This document shows, in pieces, positions 1 to 9,902 of a stretch of 64,000 nucleotides of DNA (position 1 is the first letter of the stretch; each line of letters starts with the position of its first letter). Both the position numbers and the translations under genes were made by a program. Source of the stretch: Pleurostoma richardsiae (Eukaryota > Ascomycota > Sordariomycetes > Calosphaeriales > Pleurostomataceae); contig JANBVO010000025.1 of the NCBI GenBank assembly GCA_030052745.1, forward strand, positions 496,001-560,000, written 5' to 3'. The notes under the pieces were generated by a model. The model worked only from the letters and a program-made list of their open reading frames with translations. It had not been told where the DNA came from and made no database searches.

Positions 1-1
1 T

Positions 2-685
2 CTGACACCGTCGTATATTCAGCCCCGGAGAGCCCCCTTGCCGCCACCTTCCCTCCTCAGCTCATCAGAACTGCGTCCATCCTCGCCAGGGACCGAGGAC
101 AACAGCTTTCGCACCAGGTACATGTCCATGCTCCTCTCCCTGGATACCATACCCCGGGTCCACAACATCCTCGCGTCTGTCTTCACCTGGCTCCTTCTGG
201 CAGGCTTCGTCGTCTTCCCGGGCACATTCACCAGTCGTCCGGTGCTCAAATCACTGGGACCCGCAGGCGCGGAGTTTCGCTCCCTCGCTCTCCTGATCGC
301 CACCTCCACCTGCTGCACCGCCGGCCTCCTCGGCATGCTCTGGCTTTCCCTCCGGTGGCGCCGCAACTACGTCTGGCTTCTGAACAGGCTGTACCTCCCC
401 GGTGTACTCAACGCCTTGGCGGGGCTGCTCGCGACGCTGGCGGGCGTCTATGCCCAGCAGCAAGGGCACTGGAGCGTCCCGGCATTGACTGTCGCAGCCG
501 TGGAGGCAGCGGTGCTGGTCTCCTCCCTCGTGTGCTTCGTGGTCTACAACAACCTACTGCTGGAGAAGGTTAGGAGACACCACCAGGATGGTGCAGAAAG
601 TGGCACAGACCTAGATTCGGGCAGGACGAGCAAGTTTGGGAGAGTAGCTCGGGACCCGGCCATTGCACCTGGGAGTGTTGTCTGA
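2..685 (+). CDS. Fungal integral membrane protein, 4 TM, 5' end outside window
   Basis: The frame is open from base 2 to the stop at 683-685. The residues before the first internal Met (122) resemble coding sequence, so the gene probably begins to the left of the window or in an upstream exon. Four hydrophobic segments are visible: one starting NILASVFTWLLLAGF, one around LALLIATSTCCTAGLLG, one around GVLNALAGLLATLAG and one around AAVEAAVLVSSLVCF. A short polar tail follows. The block LDTIPRVHN just before the first helix, followed by FPGTFTS, recalls a family of uncharacterised fungal plasma-membrane-type proteins. No catalytic motif is visible and the function is unknown. It converges on the MOT1 gene, with only 148 bp between the two stop codons. 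Confidence 0.6.
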   Translation: MTPSYIQPRRAPLPPPSLLSSSELRPSSPGTEDNSFRTRYMSMLLSLDTIPRVHNILASVFTWLLLAGFVVFPGTFTSRPVLKSLGPAGAEFRSLALLIATSTCCTAGLLGMLWLSLRWRRNYVWLLNRLYLPGVLNALAGLLATLAGVYAQQQGHWSVPALTVAAVEAAVLVSSLVCFVVYNNLLLEKVRRHHQDGAESGTDLDSGRTSKFGRVARDPAIAPGSVV

Positions 686-833
686 GTCTGTGAGGAAGAA
701 AGTATTGTATCGTGTGCTAGCTTTCGGGTTTTTTGTCTATTGTAAGCGACCAACGTCTTGATAACCTCAGGATAGCATCTAGTTAATCCTCAATTTACTA
801 TGTCTCGTCTCATGCTCTCGTATCATCGTATCT

Positions 834-2238
834 TCAAGCCAGCAGCGGCGCCGACTCTCCAAGCACCCGTCCATGCCCTCTCCTCGCAAGATAGTGCGAC
901 AGCTCATACGCGCCATGGCACAGCATGCCCGCCAAGAAGCCCACAGCATCGTTCTTGAACGCCAGGATTCCCGCCGTGGTCACCAGCATCACCGTCCAGC
1001 GCTCCTGCCTCTCCTCGTCCGACAGCTCCCGGTGCCGCTTAAGTCTCCTCACCAGCCCACCTCCCTCGCCGCCCTCCTCCGCCGCGCTCTCCCACAGGTC
1101 CGGCGCGCCGTGGTTCAGGCTCTGGCCCACTTTGGCGAGCTCCAGCCCCGCAGCCAGGACCATGATCCCCAGCACGCTCTTCGGGAAGTGCCGCAGCAGC
1201 TCGATGAGCGTCTCGCCGAAGACGAGCCCCAGCACCATCTTGAGCAGCCCCAGCAGGACGATGCTCGCGCCGCTCCGCGCTCCGAAGCGGTACTGCGCCG
1301 CTAACCCGCCGGCGCCGTGGCACACGGGCATCGCGCCGAACCAGCACCCCGAGAGGTTCATCAGCGCCACGCTGACACCCAGGGACGTGACGCTCGGCCC
1401 GGGGACGTCGGGCAGCAGGTCTGACGCGAGGGCGCTCGCGGCGATTACGGAGTTGAGCGTTGTGAGTGGCAGCTGCGCGAGCGCCATGCCCCAGGCGTTC
1501 CCATCCGCAAACGCCGGGACCACGACGAACGGCCTCCAGGCAGAGAACGAGGGTAACCAGTGGCCGTGGCCGTGCGACGCCGCCACGGCGGCGCTGCCGA
1601 ACGCGAGGGCCAGCCCGGCCGCGAACATGACCAGGGCGTAGGGGAAGCGGGGCAGCTTGGCGGTGAGCACGAGGGCGAGGAAGGCGGCGGCGGCCCAGAG
1701 GCGGTTGTCGAAGGGGGAGGAGGCCCAGTGCAGCGGCCGGAGCAGCGAGGTCCCCGCGGAGATGACGAGGCTGAGCCCGGCGCCGAACTGGATGCCCTTG
1801 ACGACGGGGACGGGCACGTGCCGCGTCAGCCAGCGGATGAGGCCGGTGACGCTGAGGATCAGCACGGCGGCGCCGACCAGGGCGCCGGCCGCGACGGTCT
1901 CGCGGAGGGAGTAGTGGGAGGCTATCACGGCCGCCGCGATGGCCTATGTTGGGGAGTCAGCGCCTCGGTCTTGGAGGATCGGTGTGGAGTCGTCTAGGAC
2001 TGACCTTCATCGGCTGCACGGGCAGTGGGATGCCGAAGACAACGCCGGTGACGATATTGAAGAACCCGGAGAACACCAGCGTCGTAGACAGAGATATTGA
2101 GTTCTGAACAGCCAGGGCTATCATCAGGGGAAGCAGAGTCCCGAGGTCACCAAGCGCACCGGAGATCTCCGACAGCGCACTGTGCCGGAGAGTTCGCACA
2201 TTGTGACGATGCAGTTTGGAGATGTCGCCCAAGGCCAT
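834..2238 (-). CDS. MOT1-type molybdate transporter (sulfate transporter superfamily)
   Basis: There are two exons, 2238-2005 and 1943-834, separated by a 61-bp intron with GTCAGT donor and TAG acceptor in phase 0. The product is 447 aa. The N-terminal block GALGDLGTLLP (residues 27-37) and the block GIPLPVQPMK (69-78), which runs across the junction into AIAA, are hallmarks of the MOT1 family. Members are high-affinity molybdate importers in plants, algae and fungi. About ten hydrophobic helices follow. The second GA(M)PVCHGAGGLAAQYRFGA block is also typical of the family. Molybdate would feed molybdenum-cofactor enzymes such as nitrate reductase, but no such enzyme lies in this window. The start at 2238 puts the conserved region a short, plausible distance from the N-terminus. 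Substrate assignment is by family only; a sulfate-type substrate cannot be excluded. Confidence 0.85.
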
Positions 2239-2994
2239 ATCTAAGGACTGCTGATAGAAAAATGAAATGCGATCTTAGAAACAAAAATATGAGAAACAGA
2301 ATGGGAGAAATAGGGAGGTGATGAGGTTCATCACAAATATGTTTCGTGAAGAGCGAGGTCGGAAGTTGGGTGCTTAGTCGGAGATGTTCGTTTCTCACTT
2401 ACGCGGCCGGTCCCTGTGACCTGCACAACGTCATCTGCCCTCTTCAGAGGCGCAAGAACCAGCAAATATAAGCCAATCCAACAGTCGCATTTGGCTAGAA
2501 ACCCATCGGTGAAACTAGGTATTCACCTAGGTAGGCAAGAAATATCAAGAGGTATTGCGTCGTCACAGCGACAGCGAGAAGCAGCCATGCATCAATCAAC
2601 CATCACACTGCTCCGCACCTGGGCAGCTATAACTGGGCCGGCCCGGTCTGGGGGCTGTGTGAGACAATACGGGGCAGTCTTTAGAGATCTACACAGAAGC
2701 CAATATTCACAAATCAGTAAGTGGATGGAGTGTATGATGTATGAAAAGTCGGTTTAGCCTTCAGTGGCCGCATAGTCGTGGCATATTGTTGGCTGACCGC
2801 AGGCTGCAAGCCTGGTGACGACTCCAGATACGGAGGCTCCCACTGCTGATGTCTGAAGGGAGTACAACGGCTCGCTCTCTGCTATTTCCAATTCATGCTC
2901 TTCGTCACATTATGAAGAACAACGTGATTTCCTTTCGGTCTACTTCGTCAGTCATCAATCATTCGTAGGGCCTCGTCGTACACACTTCTTTACC
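2239..2994. promoter_or_regulatory. Divergent promoter region MOT1 / ABM-like gene
   Basis: This 756-bp stretch separates two divergent genes. It must hold the promoter and 5' leader of both. ORFs here (for example 2416-2757) have no recognisable protein and erratic composition, and I treat them as noise. I see no clear TATA box or palindromic operator. Confidence 0.4.
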
Positions 2995-3609
2995 ATGACA
3001 GTCACCGAGATCGCTTTCATGCGCGCCAGAGATGATGTCCCTCAGGCAGAGCTGCTCTCCACAATGGACCAGGCCCTGGACATGCAAGACGAGTGGTGCC
3101 GCGCACACCAACCCACAGAGCCGAGCGGCAGGGCAGCCCGTGCCGTCGCTTTCTGGCAGTCGACCGACTCGCCTCAAGAGCTCTGTCTGACGACCAAGTG
3201 GACCTCTCTGGAGGCTCACAAGGAGTGGATCGCGAGCGACGCGAACAGGGAGGTGCTGGAGCTCGTGGAACAGCACGTCGATATCACGCGAGCGGAGCTG
3301 TTCCATGTTGACAGTGACCTGTTTCCTGACGGGTCGCTAGCTCAAGCTCAACACATGTCTGTGTCTCGGGGGACAGTCAAGCCAGGCACCCCCAAGGCCG
3401 AGCTGCCTCCCGACAGTGATAATCACGCATCCGACTCCAGTGCTGGCTGGGTCATGGAGGATCAACCTGACGGTGCACTAGCCTTCGTCCGTCTACAGCC
3501 CTCGAGCGAAGACGGGCAACTCGCTACCGCCCCCAACGGTAGTAGCCCTGTATTGTGGAAGGAGACTCGCGGGTTTAGGAGGCTCCTCCAGGCTGAGCCC
3601 CTTTCCTAG
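2995..3609 (+). CDS. ABM-like dimeric alpha/beta-barrel protein
   Basis: This is a single exon of 204 aa. The start ATG at 2995 has a good context (ACCATGAC). The first ~105 residues read like an antibiotic-biosynthesis-monooxygenase (ABM) type ferredoxin-like fold: MTVTEIAFMRAR as strand 1, a charged helix, then ELCLTTKWTSLEAHKEWI, where a strand is followed by the 'W.s.eah..w' block common in this fold. The second half (from about residue 110) contains a polar, low-complexity linker (SDNHASDSSAG) and a possible second, degenerate barrel. Such proteins range from heme-degrading or quinol monooxygenases to structural relatives without activity, and no cofactor residue can be assigned here. 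It converges on the GST gene. Confidence 0.55.
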   Translation: MTVTEIAFMRARDDVPQAELLSTMDQALDMQDEWCRAHQPTEPSGRAARAVAFWQSTDSPQELCLTTKWTSLEAHKEWIASDANREVLELVEQHVDITRAELFHVDSDLFPDGSLAQAQHMSVSRGTVKPGTPKAELPPDSDNHASDSSAGWVMEDQPDGALAFVRLQPSSEDGQLATAPNGSSPVLWKETRGFRRLLQAEPLS

Positions 3610-3957
3610 TACTCAAGCCTCAACTTCCCGTTGACAGAGGCATGATCCTGTGCAGACGTCTCCTGTCCATGCCTGACGTCGTTCGGTGGCTATGTTGATA
3701 AACGTTAAGAGAATACTATGGAGATTTACATTCAACTTTTAATAGCTAAGCTTAAGGCCCCAATAGGGAGCATGAGCATAGGAGTTCAAAGACAACTTGC
3801 ATGGCTCAGGATTGTGTTACCAGCTTCACGTTCCTCACTTGTCGAGAAGACTGTAAAATCGTATAAAACATCTTCGTGGTATCCTCCTTGACCGAGCGCC
3901 TCTATTCTCTCAGGGGCCAAGCTGCAAACCTCAACACTTGATTCGAAAGAGGTCATC
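3610..3957. other. Convergent intergenic region (3' UTRs)
   Basis: This is 348 bp between two convergent stop codons and is AT-richer than the flanks. It presumably holds both 3' UTRs and polyadenylation signals. The ORF 3786-4016 on the minus strand has no homology that I can see. Confidence 0.35.
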
Positions 3958-4713
3958 TCACGCCTGAGCCCGATAGTCAGCAACCACCCTCCTCCCCTGA
4001 ACCGTCTCCTCGTCATGCCCCCTCTCCCTCGTAGTCTCCTTCAGCCCATCCTCGATCCACGCCCTGCTCGCCTCATGCCCCAGCAGCCTCCCCGCGTACG
4101 CCATCCCCTCCGCGCTCATCTCCCCCTCCCCCGTGCCCTCCTTCACCATGAACGTCTGCAGCCTCGTCGCCACCGGCACGTAGAATGCGTCCGCGGCCGT
4201 GAACTCCCTCCCCGCCAGCCACGGCCCGCCGAACCTGCCCAGGCCCTCCCGCCACAGCGCGTCCAGCCTCGCCAGGTCGCGCCGCAGCTCCGGCAGGCCC
4301 GGCTCGTCGACGCCGATCTCGACGCGCAGGCCAATATTCATGGACATCTGGGAGCGCAGCGCGCTGAAGCCCGCGTGCACCTCCGCGCAGGCCGAGCGCG
4401 CGAAGGCGCGGGCGGCGACGTCGGTGGGCCAGATCCCCGCGGAGGGCTCCCGCTCGGCGAGGTACTCGACTATCGCCAGGGACTCCCAGACGACGAGGCC
4501 GTCGTCGTCGCCTCCGCCGCCCTGGGCGAGGTCGTGCAGGCAGGGGACGAGGGCCGTGGGCGAGACCTTAAGGAATTCCTTCTGGACGGCGACGCCCTCC
4601 TCGAAGACGATGAGTGTTTCCTCGAATGGGATGTTGCATGCGTGCATGAGCACCCAGAGGCGCATGCTCCAAGAGGAGTAGTTCTTGAGGGTGATGTAGA
4701 GGTGGTAGGTCAT
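3958..4713 (-). CDS. Glutathione S-transferase family protein
   Basis: This is a single exon of 251 aa. The N-terminal thioredoxin-like domain is recognisable: the strand YHLYITLKNYSSWSMRLWVL includes the serine-rich loop 'NYSSWSMR', the usual place of the catalytic Ser/Cys in zeta/omega-like and bacterial YfcF-type GSTs. The cis-Pro motif follows as 'SPTALVPCLHD', and the glutathione gamma-glutamyl contact as 'VWESLAIVEYLAE'. The C-terminal all-helical domain carries 'PWLAGREFTAADAFYVPV', the conserved N-capping/hydrophobic staple segment of GSTs. Expected role: glutathione conjugation or glutathione-dependent isomerisation in the cytosol. The substrate is unknown. The Gly/Asp-rich insertion between the cis-Pro region and the ES motif (GGGGDDDG) is a lineage feature. 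Confidence 0.85.
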   Translation of the reverse strand: MTYHLYITLKNYSSWSMRLWVLMHACNIPFEETLIVFEEGVAVQKEFLKVSPTALVPCLHDLAQGGGGDDDGLVVWESLAIVEYLAEREPSAGIWPTDVAARAFARSACAEVHAGFSALRSQMSMNIGLRVEIGVDEPGLPELRRDLARLDALWREGLGRFGGPWLAGREFTAADAFYVPVATRLQTFMVKEGTGEGEMSAEGMAYAGRLLGHEASRAWIEDGLKETTRERGHDEETVQGRRVVADYRAQA

Positions 4714-5127
4714 CTTGTCGGCGTTCTGGCTTTGGGTCGAATTGACTGCTAAGTACGTTCTCTCTTCTCCCTTTGCTAGATGAGGTTGTCAATTGTGACT
4801 TGAGAATGTAAGTTCAACAATCAAGCATGAATTTCAGATTAAAATGGCAGAATGAGTCACTGAACCGTGGGCAAGGGGAGGGCACATTGCCCATGTCTTT
4901 CTAGGGCGCGCGCCGTTGCTAGATTAGGTCGCATATCTTTTCTGGATATGAAGGCGGCTTGGGCTACCTATTATGCTATCACAAGCACTGGTCAGGGACG
5001 TATGCAAGGCGCCACTGCCGATATCTCACACGGCGGAGTTACGCTAGTGTCGTGCAGAGCAATGTTTGCATTCAGAGCACCAAAGCCACGTAGGTCATGC
5101 AGCTGCAGAGCGAGCGTATCGCAGAGT
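4714..5127. other. Intergenic region, TrpRS 3' end to GST promoter
   Basis: This is 414 bp between two tandem minus-strand genes. It should contain the 3' UTR of the tryptophanyl-tRNA synthetase gene and the promoter of the GST gene. I see no other gene or repeat. Confidence 0.35.
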
Positions 5128-8056
5128 CTAGTTTGCTTCCCCGGTCTCCTTGGGTGCCACGGCCTCCTTTGCTCCGCTCGTCTCCTTCGCGGCTTGCTTC
5201 TCCTTCGCCTTCTGGGCCTTCTTCGCCTCCACCTGCTTCTGCTTCTCCAACTTCTTCAGCTGGTTCTTGGTCAATTTTCCATCTTCAGCCGCGCCCTTCG
5301 CGCCGTCCTCCTTCTTCTCCTGAACAGTTGGGATGACGATTGGGGCCTTGGGATTCCCCTTGAACTCTAGTTTCCGCTGTTCCATAAAGTGGTCTATTAC
5401 CTCCTCTGTGACTTTTGACCGCCGGTCCTGGAACGCCTTGACGTAGTCTTGCAGATACTTGATGCATATCGCCTTGAGCTCTCCAGTGAGCATTTCACCC
5501 TTGGAGTACGCCACGCGAATACGCTCCAGCTCATCATCCTCCTCCATGAAGAATGTCAAGTATTGGTACGCAACATCCACTTCGGGGTTGCCTCCCTTTA
5601 CACGATGTTCCTCGATCTGTAGGAAGGGTTAGTCTAAGGAGATCTAGCAGCATCCTGCGGTGTGTACCGGAAGGAAGATACTCACAGTCTCGCGCCCGCC
5701 GGAAAATGCGTATTTGTTGATCTTGGTCTGGATCTGCTTGGACGTGTCCTTCATGAAAATGGCCGACGTCTCAATGGATGCACCTAGTGCATTTTATTAG
5801 CTCATGGCTGCTCGGATATGCAATTGGTCTCGTTCAGACGACTGCCGCTGATGGTGCATATACGAGATCACAGAAAATGGCAAGATAGGTCCAGGACATG
5901 ACTTCAGACGGGCAGAAGTAGCAGTTCCGGAGGGCATATAGACGGGAGCGGGGTGAAACTAACTCATCTTGCTGCCAGGACCTTGCAATGCGTCTAGGAA
6001 ACGCGCGTGGATAAGGCTGGGCTTTGCAAAGCGACTGCCAGCCGTTAGCATGGTGTATCTCGTAGTTTTTATTCTCCGGCCAGACATACAGTCGTGCGGC
6101 TACATCTCGGGTCATACGAAAATCTACGGCTTCGTCAGCGAAACCCTCTGAAAAAGACAAGCATAGCCTCTAGAATATAGGAAGACTTACAAGGATCCTG
6201 GTCGATCGCGCAGGGGACTATATACCCAGATCAGCACATCTCCCATAGCACGTCGTGGGGGAGGCAAAAGTTGTTGGGGTGTCCTAGGGCAGCTGTTCCA
6301 GCTTGCATTTTCCGAAGGCTGTGGATTACATACTAAGGCAAGGTATTTTGCAGGTGATCGATTCGTCTAATAGTACCCGTCAGTAATAGCCCCGAGTCCC
6401 CGTGGCGGCGTACGAGGGACAAGACAAGCATACCGGGGCCAAAGATATGGGGAAATGTATTCGCGAAACTCGTTGCTCCTTGCTATTGCCCCGGATCAGT
6501 ATACCTAGTCGGAGCAGAGGCGAAACACAAGTCCTAAATCAAGGGGGAGAATACTAACGATGGAACCAAAGTGAATCTTGCCAATGTTGGAGCTAATGAA
6601 GTTAGTTTATGGCAACCAATCCCTTTTCTAAATCAAGGGCAGTAAGATCTGGTAGATTCTCCCGATAGGGTACTTCCACCAACTGACCTTTCATCGAAGC
6701 CTGCAGCACTCGCAACACTCGCATTAGCAATTTTCTAAGTGGAATCCGCCGAAAGCTCAGAGCCAAGCACCCGATCTGTCAAGGAGCAAACCTCAGTGTT
6801 AACGTACCAAAAATAGCCCGAGCCTGGTTCAGCGCTGATACCAACGGGTCAGCTGCGCTTCCAAAACATCAGGAGACGGTTACGGCGTACTTATCATCTT
6901 GGCAACCCTCGTGACATTCTTGTAGAAGGCTCCGCCCATGAACTCGTAGTCGGAGAAGATGAAGGTCTTCTTTGGATCAAAGCCGATTGCAACGATATCT
7001 GCACAGTTCTTTCGAGTGTATCCTTGAACCTTTTGTCCACGTTGTCAGTTAGTTCTTGAGGCGTTTACGAGAACGTGGTGAGAATAAGAAGGGAGTCTAG
7101 TCTTGCTCCTCACCTCTTCAATAGTCCTCTTTTCACTAAACAGAAACTTCTCGTCTGATGCATATGTTAGCGGCCTTCGCGTGTGGCTTGATATGAGGGA
7201 AGATCATTATGAGCCACCCTTGTTGCGGCCCAGGTAGAGGGTTAGGGACGCAGCAAGCTGAGTGAGAGTGCTTACCATCTGTAAGCATGATCACCAGCCT
7301 ATTGGTTAAGTGTTAGTTACTGCTTTGGAGGTGAGCTCTTAACAGAGCCCTTCCCAGGTATAGTACTTACGGAACATCGAACACATCCTGTAGCCACCTA
7401 GGGGAAGCGGTTAGACACGCCCGTACCATGTACTGCAGCCCCTGTAAAGGCAAACTGGCGAAATCACAGCGCCAAGGCATTTGGAAGGTGCTCACTTTGT
7501 GAACTCAAATGGTATCGTATGGCCAATATGCTAGAAAACCGTAAGCCCCTGGACGCAGAGACTGAGAGACTGGTAGCTTCACGCGCCCCTCCCCTCGCGA
7601 CGGAAGGGGGCCAGACAGGGCGAGGCCAGGTGGATTGGGAGTCATCTTACCATAGAATCGGAGGACGGTCCTCGACCGGTGTACAGGAAGAATGGCTGGC
7701 CCTTCTCATAGCGGTCAAGGATGGCCTCCAGGTCGCGGTGGGAGAACACAATGCCTCGCCTGCGTCACAGGTCAGAATTGTACCACGGCATATCTTTTGC
7801 GGGCAGTGTCTCACCTCATGAACCTGTGAGGTTTCCTGCCTGTAGCCTTCTCAAAGCGGTCCAGTAGCTCCTTGTCTATGAGCTTTGTTCCAAAGTCCTC
7901 CACCAGCTTCTTGTAGTCAATGCTCTTGACCGTTCCGTCGGCAGCCACCTCGCCCTGCACGTTCCAGGGGTCGACAGTCTGGCCCGTCGCCTTTTTGGTG
8001 TGCTCCGGCAGAGGTGACTCCGAGAGAGCCTCTGCATTGATGTTGGGGACCGTCAT
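5128..8056 (-). CDS. wrs1: Cytosolic tryptophanyl-tRNA synthetase, 17 exons
   Basis: Class I aminoacyl-tRNA synthetase that charges tRNA-Trp in the cytosol. I assemble 17 exons (496 aa): 8056-7815, 7759-7651, 7530-7496, 7397-7371, 7298-7276, 7154-7114, 7029-6891, 6834-6808, 6700-6688, 6592-6559, 6482-6434, 6366-6334, 6217-6191, 6123-6090, 6034-5964, 5783-5686, 5616-5128. Every junction has GT donor and AG acceptor and keeps the frame. The HIGH motif is HIGH (118-121), at the start of exon 3. The KMSKS motif is KMSAS (300-304), with an intron inside the first Ser codon. Other family blocks are visible: [32 protein letters not shown] and [18 protein letters not shown]. The tail is Lys/Ala/Glu-rich ([20 protein letters not shown]), as in fungal orthologues. 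The 13-nt exon 6700-6688 and many exons under 50 nt are remarkable. It is divergent from MRF1. Confidence 0.93.
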
Positions 8057-8560
8057 CTCTCCTGCGCCCAGAACAGTGTCGTCGCCAGTTCTTTGCGGAA
8101 TTCGATTGTCGAGTCGTTATTTGGCGGGGCAAGATGAAGACGCAGAGGATCGATCGCGGGGTGCAATTGAAGCTTTGCGAAGCTGCTCGATGTGAGTCAA
8201 AGGTCGCCAGGGTCCTCAGTTCAAGCCGAAAGAGGAAGGTCAGGCTCACACACGCGCAGATTACTGCAAGGGAACCGTAGGAGACCGTAAATCTTGCGAT
8301 TCTCCACGATTTCAGGCTCTGGGCCGCGCTGGTGGGAGTCAGAGCCAGGCGGAAGATGTCACCCCGCCAAAAGATACGAAGGTACTTCGAGATCTCCTTC
8401 TCACGTGCCGTGGCCGCTAAACTGCCCCTAGCCGCTCAATCGGAGACGAAGGACCCTTGCGGTGCTCCGACAGGCAATTCGAATTTCTTCCTCGTAGAAG
8501 CCGCAGTACGGCTCCCAAGACGGACCCTTGCGCGCAACAGCAGCTCGCCAATGCTCGAGT
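8057..8560. promoter_or_regulatory. Divergent promoter region TrpRS / MRF1
   Basis: This 504-bp interval separates the start codons of two translation genes transcribed away from each other, one cytosolic synthetase and one mitochondrial release factor. It has to serve both. I cannot point to a specific binding site. The ORF 8332-8643 runs into the MRF1 leader in a different frame and is rejected. Confidence 0.4.
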
Positions 8561-9902
8561 ATGTTGGCGGCACCATGGGTGTGCGGTCGTTGCGCGAGGT
8601 CGCTGTCAAGATCCATCGGCAATCAATTTCTAAGGAAAGCTAGCACGGGTATATTCATCTCTCCTGGCTAATACGCGCCGTGATGGTTACTGAAGAATTG
8701 GTCCAGACAGTCGTGGAGCTCTACCCCCGATTCTCCTCCAGCGAGCCCGGAAACTCGCCGCAGAACACAAGCAGTTAAGCGCCACGCTTTCAGAAAACTT
8801 CGATGGCAAGACCGCAAAGCGTGTTGGGGAGCTGTCCAGTGTCGCCTCCGCGGTGAAAGAATGGGAGGGCGCACGCTCCTCCATCTCGGAGCTGTCTGGC
8901 CTCCTCGAGTCAAGCGATGCCGAAATGCGCGACATGGCTCGAGAAGAGCTCGAGTCCACGAATGAACAGCTCGCCGCCCTTGAGCATAACATTAGCGTCG
9001 CCCTCACGCCGAAGCATCCCTTCGCTGAGATGCCCTGCCTTGTCGAGATTCGCCCCGGGCCTGGCGGGCTGGAGGGCAGATTCTTCGCAGATACGCTGAG
9101 CGGAATGTACCAGAAGTACTGCCAGCGAAAAGGTTACCATGTGAAAGTGGTCAAGTACGAGATCTCGGACAATGCCGGTGGCGCTACGGGATCAGATGGC
9201 GAGAATGCGCTGCAGGAAGCGATCCTCGAGATCCAGGACTCCGGGGCGTATGACATTTTCCGCGGCGAGGCGGGCATGCACAGGGTCCAGCGAGTCCCTG
9301 CCACAGAGAGCAAGGGCCGGACTCATACCAGCGCGGTTGCCGTGTGGGTGCTCCCCTCGTTCCCTGAGAGCAGTGGCGACGCAACAACCGATTTCAACGA
9401 TCCCGAAAGCGACTTCTACATAGATCCAAATGACGTGCGCAGCGAGAAGATGAGGGCCAGCGGTGCGGGAGGGCAGCACGTCAACAAGACCGAGTCGGCC
9501 ATCCGCCTGACGCACGTTCCGACTGGGACGGTCGTGAGCATGCAAGACTCACGGTCTCAGCATCGCAATCGCGAAGACGCTTGGAGGATCTTGCGGTCGA
9601 GAGTTGCGCAGCAGCGGAGGGAGGCGCGAGAGGAGATGGCGTTCCAACTACGGAACAGCGTCCTTTCGAAAGATAAGGTCACGCGTGGAGACAAGATCCG
9701 GACGTATAACTACCAGCAGGACCGATGTACCGACCACAGGAGCGGGCTCGATGTGCACAATCTTCCGGATCTCTTGGAAGGCGGAGATACCCTCGACAAG
9801 GTCCTCGACAGCGTAAAGGCATGGTTGCTAGAGAAGGACATCCAGGCTGTCCTTGCGGATGAGGAGGTAGCTGCGGCTAGTCAGGCTGTCAAGAAGCAAT
9901 AA
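8561..9902 (+). CDS. mrf1: Mitochondrial peptide chain release factor 1 (MRF1)
   Basis: Class I release factor that hydrolyses peptidyl-tRNA at UAA/UAG on mitochondrial ribosomes. There are two exons, 8561-8648 and 8707-9902, with a 58-bp intron (GTATAT donor, CCAG acceptor), giving 427 aa. The start at 8561 gives an N-terminus typical of a matrix-targeting peptide: no acidic residues, several Arg/Ser, 'MLAAPWVCGRCARSLSRSS'. The body shows the codon-recognition tripeptide PAT in RVPATESKGRTHTSA, as in bacterial RF1, and the catalytic GGQ at residues 284-286 in GAGGQHVNKTESA. The recoding-type alternative start in the second exon would remove the targeting signal, so I prefer the two-exon model. 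A Lys/Ala-rich C-terminus ends the protein. Divergent from TrpRS. Confidence 0.93.

Noticed and set aside
925-1641. 238-aa ORF antisense to the MOT1 gene
   Set aside because: Shadow frame: Ser/Pro/Ala-rich and without domains, while the opposite strand shows MOT1 motifs.
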